Part shown: in pieces, positions 50,431 through 62,329 of the stretch
How the letters are laid out: the number at the start of each line of letters is the position of its first letter
Numbering within the stretch: the first letter of the stretch is position 1
NCBI GenBank assembly: GCA_013407085.1
Contig: JACCGJ010011207.1
Coordinates: forward strand, 1 to 64,000
Length of the DNA: 64,000 nucleotides
Direction of reading: 5' to 3'
Source: Atriophallophorus winterbourni
Taxonomy: Eukaryota > Platyhelminthes > Trematoda > Plagiorchiida > Microphallidae
Program-made: the position numbers and the translations under genes
Notes under the pieces: generated by a model
What the model saw: the letters and a program-made list of their open reading frames with translations, nothing else
Told to the model about the DNA's origin: nothing
Databases searched by the model: none

Positions 50431-51129
50431 GCTTAGAATTGGTCAGGTGTATGAAATTTAAGCTTGATCTCTGTTCGTACTGACACCCTTGGTGAGAAGG
50501 AAAATGTTACCAATAAACAGCTTTTACAGACTCATTACAAACATTTTTATTATGGCTAGACGTAATTTAGATAGCATCGATTTGTAATCTGAAATAAAGA
50601 AAATTTGATAAAAAAATATATTCCAAAAATATCGATCCCAAAAGCGTTCCAGTGTAAATTTTTCGCGATTTAAAACAACTAAATGTGTACAAGGAATGGA
50701 TTCGTAATAAAGCAAAGAGTGATAGGATAACATAAAATCAATTAAATATGGTTAAATTAATGTTTCAAAAATATAGTTAATGCATAAGCCATATATGAAT
50801 CAAATATAGTAATGAAAACTTTGTTAAATGAATAGTGAACGAATTCTTGCATCAGTGATATTTCAAACGAATTTCACCCACGCAAAATGCATGCGTAATC
50901 TCTTTAATAAATTGACAGCATAGAATGGTTTCTTTGATTATGAATCCTATTTTTTGCTTCGGTAAACAAAACTGTGGGTGTCCAAGCAAAGAAGTTGTCA
51001 CTTTTTGATACATTCAAGTTCTCAATGTGTACATTGTTTGCAAGATGACAAAATCTTGTCTATAATGTATTCTATCTTAGTCTTTTTTCCAAAGTTGTGT
51101 CAATTTTTCAAAGGGAATATATCCGTAGC

Positions 51130-52265
51130 TCAGGATGTGGATGGTGTTCACCTTGTGTTCGCCGAGCTTGCGTAGTTGATCTTGGACGTTTCGTCATCAG
51201 GCTAGATGACATCATCAGCAAAACTTCTTTCGAAGCGTCTTGTAGTTGAAATTCGTTGGTTATTATACCGTTTGCCTGTCTGTTCACGGTCACTCCCGCG
51301 GATTGGTCGAGTTCATGTTATGCCTTCTCCATGAGCGGTTTCTCATTGGTCCATATGTTGCAGCCAGTTGGAGATGCTGATTAATTGAATTCGTTGTTGA
51401 GTGCCAAGCTTCCAGAAATTCTCGCGTCCTTCGGTCGTTTTCTCTGGCTAATATTATTGTCCCAGTCGAACTGATGCCCAGATTGATCAATATGTATTGA
51501 AATCAGTGAATTCCGGTCATGTCTGCGTACGGCCAGCTGGTGTTCATGTAGTCTTGAGCTGAATTTGCGACTTTTTTGTCCGACGTAGTTTTTTCGCAGT
51601 CTCTGCATGAAATCTTGTAGGCGATATTCGACTGTTCTTCTTTTGCCACTTTGTCTTTCGTGTTGTTGAAGTAGTTGCGAAGTGTTGATACTGGTTTGTG
51701 CGCGATGTCGATTCCAAGTGGCCGAAGTACCCGAGCTGCGACTTCGGAGATATGTTGGATATTTGATAGAGTGTGTCTACTTCTGTTTTCTTCTGGGTTT
51801 CTTTTTTGTGGGCGGTTAAACCTGTTGCGTAGTATGAAGCTTCTTGGATATCCATTTTTCTGGAACACTTTAAACAGATATTCTTCTTCTTTTCTTCTCA
51901 GTTCATCCGTACTGCAGTGGGTTGCCGCTCTTTTGAATAGGGTTCTGACACAACTGCGTTTGTGAGTGATCGGGTGCTTGCTGTGAAAGTTCAGTATTTG
52001 ATCGGTGAGTGTGGTTTTCCGGTAGACGCATTTCTCTAACGTTCCTTTGCTTGTCCGCTTCACTTGAACATCCAGAAATGGTAAACAGCCGTCAACTTCA
52101 GTTTCCTTTGTGAATTGGATTCCAGCAAATACACAATTGAGCAGTCGATGTGATTAATCCAGTTCTGTTCTCTTCATAATCACGCTGATGATGTCATCTA
52201 GCCTGATGACGAAACGCCCAAGATCAACTACGCAAGCTTGGTGAAAACAAGGTGAACACCAATTT
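51130..52265 (-). mobile_element. Penelope-like element fragment with ~100 bp inverted ends
   Basis: Inverted repeats 51130-51235 and 52165-52265 share GATGATGTCATCTAGCCTGA, TGACGAAACG, AAGATCAACTACGCAAGC and AAGGTGAACACC. Between them is a minus-strand PLE coding remnant. The repeats contain CTGATGACGAAAC, hammerhead core boxes with no stem II between them. Confidence 0.75.
51381..52120 (-). pseudogene. PLE RT C-terminus and GIY-YIG endonuclease, frameshifted
   Basis: Reads TKETEVDGCLPFLDVQVKRT-like start, HSKHPITHKRSCVRTLFKRA, KEEEYLFKVFQKNGYPRSFI, AARVLRPLGIDIAHKPVSTL, YKISCRDCEK, then (other frame) NYVGQKSRKFSSRLHEHQLA: the GIY-YIG domain has Y-x-C-x2-C and the YVGQ box followed by R and EH. 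A frame change at about 51600 separates the two halves. Confidence 0.8.
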
Positions 52266-52439
52266 TCAAGGATTCAAGTGTTTATGGTTAAAAAAATTTA
52301 ATTTGCAACGCCACATGATTAAGGTGTAAACAAAAATCTGAAAAATTATTGTATATTACGACGAGAAAATATCCAATGTATGGCTCATGAATGATTTTTA
52401 TTTACATATATAAACCCAATTTCGCATTAAATATCGTCT

Positions 52440-53510
52440 GCAATAAAAGCCCATCACATGATTATGTAGGGAATTCCAAAGAAATATTGCACGTACGGCA
52501 AAATTGCGCTAATAATCGATACGGTAACGTAAGAGCAAAAGGATAAGTTATGTCCACATGTTGATTTCTCACGACTATTTTTAAACAACAGAATTAGTGG
52601 ATGCACATCGGCAGACACAATCATATGGATAGAAATAATATCGCTGCGTATTCTCCTTTGGATAATGTCACAACTAATCAGACGTCGCAAAATTTCTGTG
52701 TACGGAACATTGCAAGGATCCATCACTAATTTTGAAGCTCAGTTATAGATTTGATAGAAGAGAGCAATATGTTTTTCGCAGTCAAGAAGATCAGACTTCT
52801 ACCGAATAATCCATCGTTGGACGAACGCAGAAGTTGATTACCTTTGGTAATGTTTTCAACGAAAAATAACAATCTGCTGGCCTGTCAAAATGTATTCTAA
52901 CAGTGAACCTCACTCCATCGGTTTTTACTATATCATGCTCCAAGATTTTTTTCAACCGAGTTCCATGGCAAGTTTTTATGTCTCAATCAATATGTAAGAT
53001 ACATTTTTGTCAAGGTGAAGCACCTTGCTTTCTGTGTATAACTTTCACATCGGCCAAATCTGACATGCAATTCAAAAATCTTTGCAGTTTTATACAATCT
53101 GCAGCAGAACCTATTTGCATCCAAATTGTCATTCCATCCGAGAATAGGACCATTTTTGTTGTTCTCAGTCGGGGAACATCATATATGTATTGGGGAAATA
53201 GAAGCGTACCTAGCGCATATCTGATGGTGGTTTCAATCTCATTCGATTGCATTAAATTTACTCTAAATCTTGATTGGCGATCAGATAAATAGTCGTACAA
53301 ACACAAAAGCTTGATGAGTCCCGAAACACCAATAGGTACAAATCCAACTTAGTGAGCCCGTAATTATACTCCTATGAACCAGATTACAACTTATTGAAGA
53401 TCCATTATTTTCACTGTTATTTTTCATAACTCGCATTTGGTTTCTATCAACTATAGCGCTAGTATTAGATTCCGTGTACCAGTAATTTCTGCTCATCTAC
53501 TACATTAAGT
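52440..53510 (-). pseudogene. CR1-like LINE RT fragment
   Basis: LYDYLSDRQSRFRVNLMQSN, then a GTLLFPQ block, VLFSDGMTIWMQIGSAADCI (the ADD box altered to SDG) and KLQRFLNCMSDLAD at 53306-53010. The C-terminal RRLISCDIIQRRIRSDIISI and STCGHNL follow at 52726-52454. Confidence 0.7.
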
Positions 53511-53519
53511 GTTTTGATG

Positions 53520-54130
53520 CACATGTTAAATATACTGTGAAGTTTATTGGCGACCCTCATTCAATTTTTTAGTTGGGGATCACGACTTAACAAACTGAAT
53601 CAATAACGAACTACAACAGTTTACTCAATTGACTAAAAATTTAAATCTTTGTGGCTAAAAGCTCAAGCACTCGCGCATCAAGTGGATACAACAGATCTTT
53701 TGGACGTGTCATTACATTCGCCATGACACGTCACGTATTTCATTTTTATTTGTATTGATTTTCTGCATGCAATACAATATATTTTTTATTCTAGAATTCT
53801 TTGTGTCATCATAGATTCTCAATTACACTAGGACGGACTATTCGTGAATCCCATCATATATTCACACTTCTAACAACAAACTAAGTTTAGGTCCACTGAA
53901 AATTATTTTGGTTCTCTCGTTTCTTATTTGATACAAGCTATTTTTTTGAAATATTAACGGTAATCTTTCAGATAATATAGGATTCCAAAGACTGGTAAAT
54001 CAATGTGCCTTTAAACCATTGGATTTCAGCCAAGGTTTGAAGCAGAGCTTTACAATTTATTGAATCCAGAGTCCTCAAAGAAGGAAAATAAAGAATGGAT
54101 CGCAAAATTCCATGCAAGATGATAAAATAT
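53520..54130. other. AT-rich, no recognised feature
   Basis: No conserved frame, repeat family or structural motif identified between the CR1 fragment and the next PLE. Confidence 0.4.
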
Positions 54131-54271
54131 AAATCGTTCCATAGTTCTCATTGGTCCGTAGATTACATCCAATTGAATGTGTTCATTGATTGATCGTGCT
54201 GTCGAATGCCATGCTTCAAGGAACTCTCGTATATGTCGAGTTCTGCCTTTCGCGATTATCTCTGTTTCATT

Positions 54272-55093
54272 CTAATTGAACTCGTGTCCTTCTTGATCCA
54301 TGTGCACCGATATTACCGAGTTGCGATCATGTTGTCGAGTAGCCAATTTGTGTTCGTGTTCCGTTGTTTTTAATCTTCCTCCAGTCTGTCCGATATAGTT
54401 TTTGTCACAATTAGAACATGGAATTCTGTACACGACATTGTTTCTTCCTTCTTTTGAAAATGTGTCATTGAGTTTCACTAGCTGACTTCTCAGAGTGGAC
54501 ATCGGTTTGTGTGCGACATTGATTCCGAGCGGGCGTAATATTCTTGCCGTAATTTCTGAAATATTTTGTATATACGGGAGTGTTGCTCTTGCCGTGTTTC
54601 TATTGTTTTCGTGTAAGTGAATTGTAACGTCTTCGTTGATAATGATGAATCCTCTCGGGTAACCGTTTTTTTGGAATAGTTCGAATAAATATTGCTCCTC
54701 TTCTTTCTTGAGTTGTTCGGTGCTGCGATGTGTTTTCGCGCGGTTGAATAGCGTTCGTACGCAGCTCTGCTTGTGCGTGACCGGCTGCTTGCTTCTGAAG
54801 TTTAGGATTCGATCCGTGTTTGTTCCTTTCCTGTTAACAATTGTTTCAAGGTTTCCCGTCTCTGTTCTTCGCACGTTTACGTCCAGAAATGTTAGACAGT
54901 TGTTCGCTTCGATTTCCTTTTTAAATTGAATTCCCGTGAAGACGCAGTTGAGTAGTCGATGTGCATCCTCTAAGTTTTCTTTCTTCAGAATCACGAACGT
55001 ATCATCGACGTATCGACTCCAGAATTTATCGAATTGAACGTTATCAGCTGAAGAAGAGCCGGTACTTATTCGCGGTTTGAACTTCAACTGCAA
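54272..55093 (-). CDS. PLE reverse transcriptase and GIY-YIG endonuclease, 273-codon open fragment
   Basis: Uninterrupted for 273 codons, the longest intact PLE frame here. FDKFWSRYVDDTFVILKKEN holds the catalytic YVDD. CVFTGIQFKKEIEANNCLTF and LDVNVRR are the next RT blocks. LFQKNGYPRGF and ILRPLGINVAHKPMSTLRSQ link to VVYRIPCSNCDKNYIGQTGG and TTEHEHKLATRQHDRN, a GIY-YIG domain with the CxxC and YIGQTG box. The 5' part of RT is absent, so it is not a functional gene by itself. Confidence 0.85.
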   Translation of the reverse strand: MQLKFKPRISTGSSSADNVQFDKFWSRYVDDTFVILKKENLEDAHRLLNCVFTGIQFKKEIEANNCLTFLDVNVRRTETGNLETIVNRKGTNTDRILNFRSKQPVTHKQSCVRTLFNRAKTHRSTEQLKKEEEQYLFELFQKNGYPRGFIIINEDVTIHLHENNRNTARATLPYIQNISEITARILRPLGINVAHKPMSTLRSQLVKLNDTFSKEGRNNVVYRIPCSNCDKNYIGQTGGRLKTTEHEHKLATRQHDRNSVISVHMDQEGHEFN

Positions 55094-55322
55094 GAACGCT
55101 GGTCATACAGAATTTATCGCAAGTCTGGGAGGTTTGCTAAAGTCACAGTCAATTTCAGAAGAAATGCAAGAAAATATTCGCCACAGAATAATTCCTGCAC
55201 TCATTACGAACAAAGAGCATCCAGTTCTGTCGCGCATTAAAATCACTGCAATGAACAATTTACGGAAAGACAGAAATATTGTCATATTATCGTTCCATAG
55301 TATTAGGAACAGAACAGCATAA
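55077..55322 (+). pseudogene. PLE RT N-terminal fragment, inverted relative to its neighbour
   Basis: FIASLGGLLKSQSISEEMQE, NIRHRIIPALITNKEHPVLS and AMNNLRKDRNIVIL match the region upstream of the Penelope RT core (a LSR-x-E-x2-AL-x2-L-x-KD-x-NIVIL pattern). Confidence 0.7.
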
Positions 55323-55559
55323 CTAGATTTAAATTCCATCTCATTCAAATTAGTAACATAAAGAGTTATTATACTATAATTATGAAACGTTCAATATTTT
55401 AAACTCTCAGATCGAACATTTGGCTATTTGACTTACCACACATGATACCTGGCATTTATACAAGCTAATTAGAACTCCCATCAAATTACAATACAATACA
55501 ATAAAATTATATTCCAAACATAAATAGTACAAAAGTTCCATTTGAGCTCTTTTGAGATC

Positions 55560-56150
55560 TGACATCAATAACTATAGTCTCGCATATCCTGAGAAGTAAA
55601 CGCACTTCTAAAAACAATCTCCCTTTGCGAACCATTGATATTTTGTCAATACTATTCACGAACAAAGAGAAGCTTTGAGTTTTAAATACATAAACCGGAT
55701 GTGTGTTCCACGTTTCAATAGCCTATTGTGAAAAGCTGTACCAATGTGCTAGGCCATCTGTTGTTTGAGCGCGTACCCGAAATCAGAATCCTTTTGTTCG
55801 ACAATCAGAGATAATTGTAAAGAGCGATCCGAGATCCGGCAACTCTGCTTTACGAATACTATAGAGAAGTATAGTGTCACCACGAACCCTGTGATATGCT
55901 AGTGTAAAGAGATTTATTTTTAGGCATATTTCGGGATATGGCAGTTTGCGTATTCCAGTGCAGAATCTGGCTTTAAGTCGCTGAACACTTTCGAAAATGT
56001 TCTCTTCGGCTGTCGTGGACGGGAAAATGCTGTCACGCTACCATACTAAAGAAATGGTCGAACGTATGTGCTAAGGAGTGCTTTTGTCATACGAATAGAT
56101 TAGTCAGCAAAAGTTCCTCTTAATGCTCATGGGCATCATAGGACTTTTAA
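55560..56150 (-). pseudogene. CR1-like LINE ORF2 C-terminal fragment
   Basis: Minus strand: FESVQRLKARFCTGIRKLPY, PEICLKINLFTLAYHRVRGD, TILLYSI, then YSFSQ and WNTHPVYVFK. Typical thumb to tail of CR1 RT with a few stops. Confidence 0.65.
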
Positions 56151-56157
56151 TCCTACC

Positions 56158-56190
56158 TTCTTCTTCTTCTTCTTCTTCTTCTTCTTCTTC
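56158..56190. repeat. (TTC)n microsatellite
   Basis: Eleven perfect TTC triplets. Confidence 0.95.
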
Positions 56191-57010
56191 TGAATAGACG
56201 ACAGGAGGACTACAGTCCGTGAAAGCCGCTCCACCTCCCGAGTCTCTGCTATCTCAGCGTAGATTCCTCACGAAGAGTTACTGAGCTGAAAGAGTAGGCG
56301 AATCGCGCAGGATAGCGGGAAGTTCACCGTTCAATATGCGTTTAAACTGCTCTTCGGTGACTGCCCCAATGTGTTTGAAGCGGTTTTCTAAGTGGAACTC
56401 TCAATCGTACATGGATCACAAGTCTATGTACATCTCTGCATCTTCATTTTATTTGTGTAATAATCGAACTGGTTGGCATTGCCTACTGTCAAATATTTTA
56501 CTATGGCAGCGTTCAGTAGAACTTCGTTTAGTAATGCCCGTTTGCCGATGGCGTCGATATCACTTTGCATGATTTTTATCGATAGATTAACAATAGAAAA
56601 AGAGTAAATTATACTTGAAAAATAAATCGATCGCGTTACTTATGTTTTAATAAACTTAGATATAAGTATGCAAATGCGAGCATTGTAGGTTGTGTATTTC
56701 GGATGAATTCTTTGTAGGAAGTTTTGTTTAACCATTAGATTCCTAACTACTAAAAATTTCCATGAAAAGTACTCAGTTTTGCATGGTGCATCGTTAGAAA
56801 CATTATCAATTTGACGGGTATCGCTAACTCATTAATCTTTCAAATTTGCTCGCAATTTTGTTTCTTTAATTATTTGTAACACCGCGTGTGGTAGTGTAGG
56901 AATTATTTTCCTTCAAAATAATCCCTTAATATTCTTGGAAGTAAGTTTATTTCCATAAACGTTTTCCTTCATGATGCCTTGTATCGTTTTGTTTAAATCA
57001 GCTGAACACA
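56191..57010. other. no recognised gene
   Basis: A GC-richer 350 bp follows the TTC run, then AT-rich sequence. A 78-codon frame (56336-56572) shows no known motif. Confidence 0.4.
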
Positions 57011-57288
57011 CACTTGCGCTTACTACAGCGTGAACGTCTGATAACTTACGTGCTGCCGAACCACTATATACGTGTTTTCAGATTAGTGACGCAGCATATT
57101 TTTTCTCTTTTCGGTTATTCACTGCTTTGCTCATCCACGACGAGCAATTATCCCGCTGAAGAAATAACAAGGGTGAAACATATTGTTAGCACACAAGGAT
57201 TACGTAAGTCTGTTGTTGATACTGAGTGTCTTTTGATCTTACATAAATATAATTATATATATTTATACATAATTTTACACACTTTCAT

Positions 57289-58150
57289 ATGGCTGCCACT
57301 GACGCCGCTTGTCAAAAGCCAAGGACTAGTGTGACATTGCTTAGCTCGTCAGATTTTGTACCCGCCGAAACTTACGCAACTGTTGTGAGGGCGAATATAT
57401 GTTCTGAGACAACGGCAGGCAAGTGGATAGATGACAAATCTAGCCAGTTACAACGTCCTTCTAAGCAAGCTACCTCTCCTAAGTTGGTGAATGCAGCCAG
57501 ATCTTCAAAAAATGCTGCAAACATGTATGTTGATACCATTGCATCCGATGACAACGTAGACAAGTTGATTCAGTTACCTCGTCTTCCAAAGAAAGCTTTC
57601 TTTCCCAAAGTGGTTAATGTAGCTGGAACTACGAAAATAGCAAATTAGTTTAAAAAATTAGCGAGGCAATCCAATTGTCGAAGAGATTTTGATCGCAGAT
57701 GTGTCAGCGATCTTATTCGGATAGTAGGTCTGAGGCCTTCTACTCCAACTTTGTGAGTTCACCGTGTAGGGTGATGGAAGATGGATAACCGCCCCAGGCT
57801 AATACTGGTAGAATTCGAATAATTGGTGAGTCGGGATTCGTAACTGTGTAGTGTTGAACACATCGCAAAAACAACTCTAGACAAAATTCAGGTTAAGCGG
57901 GACAACCCTCCTTCTTGGAACAGAAAATATTCTTCCGCTTCAAAAGGGTGAAACCTGTCTGTAAGGACATCTGCTATACCTAAGCCTGACATAAATGAAA
58001 TAGCTACTGAATCAGCGACGATCATACCGAACAGCACATGAACCCGAGTCTTGTTGTCCGGATTAGGCGACGTTGACTGGCTTAGCGCAGATGAAGATGG
58101 GAGCAAAGCAGGTGTCTACAGTAGTTGCTCTTGTTCGATGGATGAGTCCT
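57289..58150 (+). pseudogene. LINE ORF1-like region
   Basis: The first 120 codons are open (Ser/Ala/Lys-rich, with a near-repeat KQATSPKLVNAA and KKAFFPKVVNVA). After a stop the frames continue with VSDLIRIVGLRPST, LILVEFE, VEHIAKTTLDKIQVKRDN and PPSWNRKYSS, which look like an ORF1 nucleic-acid-binding core. No database family was recognised with certainty. Confidence 0.5.
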
Positions 58151-58199
58151 CAATCCTTTGACAACGTTCAGTAACATCAACGCAAGCGGCTGTAGAACC

Positions 58200-60968
58200 T
58201 AATACTCCTGCTCTGAATAACACGCCATAAACGCGATGCTCCCTCGGGTTTTTCGACCGAGGGCCAAGCAAGATTTTTTCAGAAGCACGCCTAAACAGCG
58301 CACCAGTGCCTTACGCGAATGGGTGCACCATGAGGTAGTGGGCTGACCTCTTTTTTCGTGCGGCTTAGGTACACCCCATGGTTATAACACATTTTTAGAC
58401 CTGGCTGTCTGCGCTTGATGATGTGCCAATAAACATCAGCGAAAAGTATCTCGTCATTATATGCGATAGATCTGACGATAAGAGAGGCGATGGCGTTACA
58501 CTTCTCCTAGAGTATGGTTTGCCCAATACGGGCAATGGTATATCCAGAGCCAGTGAAAACGTCTAAGTACTTACGAGTATCCCGATTTGCCACAAGTCAG
58601 CCCTCGCAATTGCTTGTGTCTATGTCACACCCAATGCAGCCCAGCATGAGAATACATAACGTTTTGAGACACTCGACAGATTGTTTCAATGAGCTGCGAG
58701 CCTACTCATCTTAAGTGATTATAACCTTTCAGACATCGATTGGGCCGTCCCTGTAGGTGTAGCCACCGAGCAATCCGAAGCGTTTCTCGAATGACTTCAT
58801 GATCATGCGCTGCATCACCATATGTGTGATCATACGTGGTTTCGTAATTAATGCAATCCTTCCACAATAGAACTGGTATGTCGTCTCAACCCGAGTCCGT
58901 TAGACTTTTAAAATACCTACCACCGCTCTGCAAAAGCGATCACGTAATGGTAAGCTTTAAAGCGGTACTGTGTTTTCACAAACTTATTGGTCGCCCTACA
59001 GGGGTTTTCTCCTACAGACTTTAAAATTTTTCTTTCAGTTTTCTATCGATTCTAATGTAAGTGAAAAAATGGGATAAGATTTGTAAGTATCTAGAAGAGT
59101 TGCAAGACAAGCACTCTCCGTTGCAAGTGGTGGTAAACATATTAGGCATCACTAATGAACTTTTCGAGTTCGTCTGTATTCCCGTAAACGAGATTGATTA
59201 GGGCGGTAATAAATGCTAACTATAAAACAGCTTGGAACGCTTGTGTTAAAATAAAGCGTTTGCTCATACAGGAGTTTGAGTTATCCTTGGCTAAGTACGC
59301 TAAATCTAATCCGAAAAGATTGTATAGCTACGCTCAATAAAAAGGCAAAACCAGGGAAAACATTTGAGATCTGTAACTGGAGGAGAGAAATTTAGGTGAT
59401 ACCGAAATGTCCAAGGCGACAGCCTTCTCCGGGTTCTTTTGTGGCGTTCAGGGACGTGATAATTCTTTAAATGCTTCGTCTACTACCTGGTGCTCCTGCA
59501 CTAGATGAGTTGTCCTTTAATTAACCCGAGGTGTATGAAGTACTTGTCCATGTTCTGGTCAACATAGCTGAGAGACCAGATCGTATCTAATCAATTACGC
59601 TAAATGAATCTCGCCGCAGTGCTTTCAGAAACTTCAAGCAAGCTCTTTAATTAATGTTTGAACCTGGGAGTGGTTCCCTATTAAGTGGAAAAAAAGCCAT
59701 AATAGTACCAATTCACAAGGGTGGTGGCAGGTCAACTCTTGGTATCTACACACTTGTCACCCAGACTAGCATCGTCTCGAATGTATTGGAAACACTACTG
59801 CGTGACAAAATCTGTCAGCATCTTTGTCAGCATTCTCTACTGGGTGTAACTTAACATGGATTTCTTATATGTAGATCCTGCCTGACTAACCTTTTTAATG
59901 TCTCAATACTGACACTAAATGATGGATGAGGGGAAGCCTGTCACAGTCCTACACCTAGTCCTCAGCAAGGTTTTCGATTTCGTAAATCACCACCTTCTAC
60001 AGATTGACTTTTCAGCAAAAGGCATACTAGTTAGTCTACTTGCTTGGATTGAGGCATTCCGTACAAGTAGGACATTCCAAGTTCGGGTAGTATCCACGAT
60101 GTTGAATCAAACCGACGTGATCAGTGGTGTAACCCAAGAGTCGGTACTCGGTCCTGTTCTATTCCTGATTTTCATCGATGACTTTTCCTCTGCATTGAAG
60201 TGCCTATGCTTCTTTTTTCGTGGATGATCTGAAATTCATCGGATCAACGGATGAAGATACCTTGTTGCACGACCTTAAACAGGTCATAAACTGGTCATAC
60301 CAGTGGGACCTCTTGATGAAACTTAATAAGAGCCAACTCTTTCCAGCACCGGTTGATAATATTTCAGTTCATGTGTCGGGCAATTCTCTCACTATTAGTG
60401 CCACACAGCTTTTAATGGATTTGGGAGTTCTAGTTAGAATTGACTTCAAATAGAAGGACCAATGCGCCACTGCAGCTCAAAGTGCTCGCAAAGTGCTCTT
60501 TCGGCAGAGATTCGTGTTATCCAGCAGAAGAGTTGATGCATTCCTGCTACTTTACACGGTATTAGTTCAACCGCATTTAGAATATTGTGTCCAGGCGTGG
60601 TGCCCTTACTACAAAAAGGACACCATTCGACTCCAAAGCGTACAGCGTCTCGCAATTAGCATGATTGAGGGTCAGCGATGGAAACATTACGCTTCACTCC
60701 CGAGGACCCTAGATCATTTTTCACTTACGCGCCGTCGTTTGAGAGGTGACTTAATTGAAAACTTTAGGATCTTGAACGACTTTTTTGCCTTAAGTCCCGA
60801 GCTGGGCACCCGCGGACATTCACTCAAACTTGCTAAGGAGCGATGTAAACTAGACTCCCGGAGAAAAGTTTACAGCCTTGGGGTGGTAAATTTCTGGAAC
60901 CGGCTTCCAGAAGAACTTATATCCTGCAGTTCTGTCGCAAGTTTTAAGAACGGTTTAAACCGCATCTA
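58200..60968 (+). pseudogene. CR1-like ORF2 (endonuclease and RT), frameshifted
   Basis: Endonuclease remnant: DKRGDGVTLLLE, then LSDYNLSDIDWAVPVG (about 58712-58760). RT: KKAIIVPIHKGG, LHLVLSKVFDFVNHHLLQ, SGVTQESVLGPVLFLIFIDD, DDLKFIGSTDEDTLLHDLKQ, then a 158-codon open C-terminus (60493-60968) with PHLEYCVQAWCPYYKKDTIR and NFWNRLPEEL. Frames shift at about 59860, 60220 and 60450. Confidence 0.85.
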
Positions 60969-62034
60969 GCGTAAGCCATTCCATAAATTCTCCCACTAAT
61001 TTCTATGCAAGATTAGGTAGTTCACCATTTTTAGCGTTGTCTGGTAAGTAAGTAAATGCTAGAGTTCTGTTTTTATAATACACAACTTTTCTTTAGCTGA
61101 CCTCTCAACGTAATGGGGAAGAGAAAGTTATTTTTATTTTTCCAGCATCATTCATAATTAGGTGCTTCCTAAATACAACCCGGATAATCCTTTGGCGTCG
61201 CGATCGTCAAGGATATCCAAATCACAATAAGAAAAAAACGCTTTGGCAGTGATGGTAGTTTCTCTGCAGCTTTGCACCGAAACAAATTCTGGACGCTTGA
61301 TTGGCTCGTTGGCCACATACTGTCTCGTGCAACTGAACTGCACTGAACTGAACTGGATGCCACAAAAATCTATCAAAGTTGCAGGCTAAGCACGAATATG
61401 GCCCGCTATAAGGCCCTGAAAACTGAAACTTTTCTTTCTTTTCTTTTTTAACTCACCGCCTAATCCCATTAGCGGTTTGAACAAGATCTTATCTTCTTAT
61501 ACCGTAATAAACTATTAAATCATTGAAGCCGATTCGACAGAGAAAGGTCTACCTGGTGCGTTATTTGAAATGTACACATATGCTAAGTAATGTTGGATTT
61601 AGCCACGTAACCTCTTGCTAATATCTCTCGCCACCCAAATTTATAGAATATATATTTACAGTTTGTACTACAAGTTCCTCATCAAATAAAATAAAATTGA
61701 ACTCGAATGAAACACCTTCAAAAATACAATTCAATTCAACGTAATGGTCTAAAAAGCGTAATATGGTGTATGAAGCGATAAAGTTTTTAGAAACCGCAAT
61801 TTGACATGTAAAGTGTATCATAAAAGTGAAGTTTAGTAAAGTTGGGTTCCACGACCTTATAGCGTGCCACCTTCGCTTTCACCCTTCATCTCTGGATTTA
61901 TGCAGGCATTTGGCCGGGTGAGGCATCATATCATATTCTATTCTCATATCTGTCTATACGTTTGATAGTGACATTTAAAATGTGGGTGGCGTTGAAAAGG
62001 GAATCACGGTTGCGAAAGATGAAGATACTTCTGT

Positions 62035-62325
62035 AGTCAAAGACTGCACGTGGGTTGCGATACTGTCAGGTTGTCCAGGCCTAGACAGGTGCGAAAGAAA
62101 AAAAGAACAGAAAATAGTAGTAAGACTCCAGCTTGTTCCAGCATGCAGCTCACCACTGTCGGCCAATTAATTTAGTACGGTTAGCCGCACAGCACAAAGT
62201 ACTACACAATTACACATCCGTGCATAAGGGTGTTTTGTTTTGTTTGTGTTTGTACCGCCGAAGCAAGTACAGTCTCTGACTGTGCGGCACTTTGCTGGAT
62301 CATGTTTGTTCTTTCATTCCATACT
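62035..62325 (-). repeat. R1 repeat with inverted second part
   Basis: 62035-62225 is a minus-strand R1 (GACTGCACGTGGGTTGCGAT to ACACATCCGTGCAT). After ~35 bp including TTTTGTTTTGTTTGTGTTTG, 62262-62325 is a plus-strand R1 end (CAGTCTCTGACTGTGCGGCA). Inserted in the gypsy-type element; copy 1 lacks it at 15710. Confidence 0.75.
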
Positions 62326-62329
62326 TTTT

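Larger units (their letters stand above)
48770..50560 (+). mobile_element. Penelope-like element with inverted terminal repeats
   Basis: Inverted repeats 48770-48915 and 50425-50555 (shared GTTTATTGGTAAC, CGAACAGAGATCAAGCTTAA and CTAAGCTGGTTAA) enclose broken PLE RT coding sequence. The left repeat starts 86 bp upstream of the C1GALT1-like ATG. A hammerhead-bearing R2 unit (48945-49235) lies inside, just after the left repeat. Confidence 0.75.
54130..55322 (-). mobile_element. Penelope-like element with internal inversion
   Basis: The RT C-terminus and endonuclease are on the minus strand (54272-55093). The RT N-terminal part is on the plus strand (55077-55322). The halves meet head to head near 55080. 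Confidence 0.75.
57011..60968 (+). mobile_element. nearly full-length CR1-like LINE, plus strand
   Basis: About 3.9 kb with ORF1, endonuclease and RT parts in order. A different lineage from the copy at 10597-15275: no PHD finger is seen and the RT sequence differs. It ends at the RT stop codon, 20-30 bp before the terminal repeat of the gypsy-type element. The 5' edge is approximate. Confidence 0.75.

Noticed and set aside
56158..56190. CRISPR-like or coding repeat
   Set aside because: It is a simple TTC microsatellite with no spacers. No CRISPR arrays are expected or seen in this eukaryotic sequence.
57289..57648. Stand-alone 119-residue host protein
   Set aside because: It is followed in order by LINE ORF1-like, endonuclease and RT sequence on the same strand, so it is better explained as LINE ORF1.
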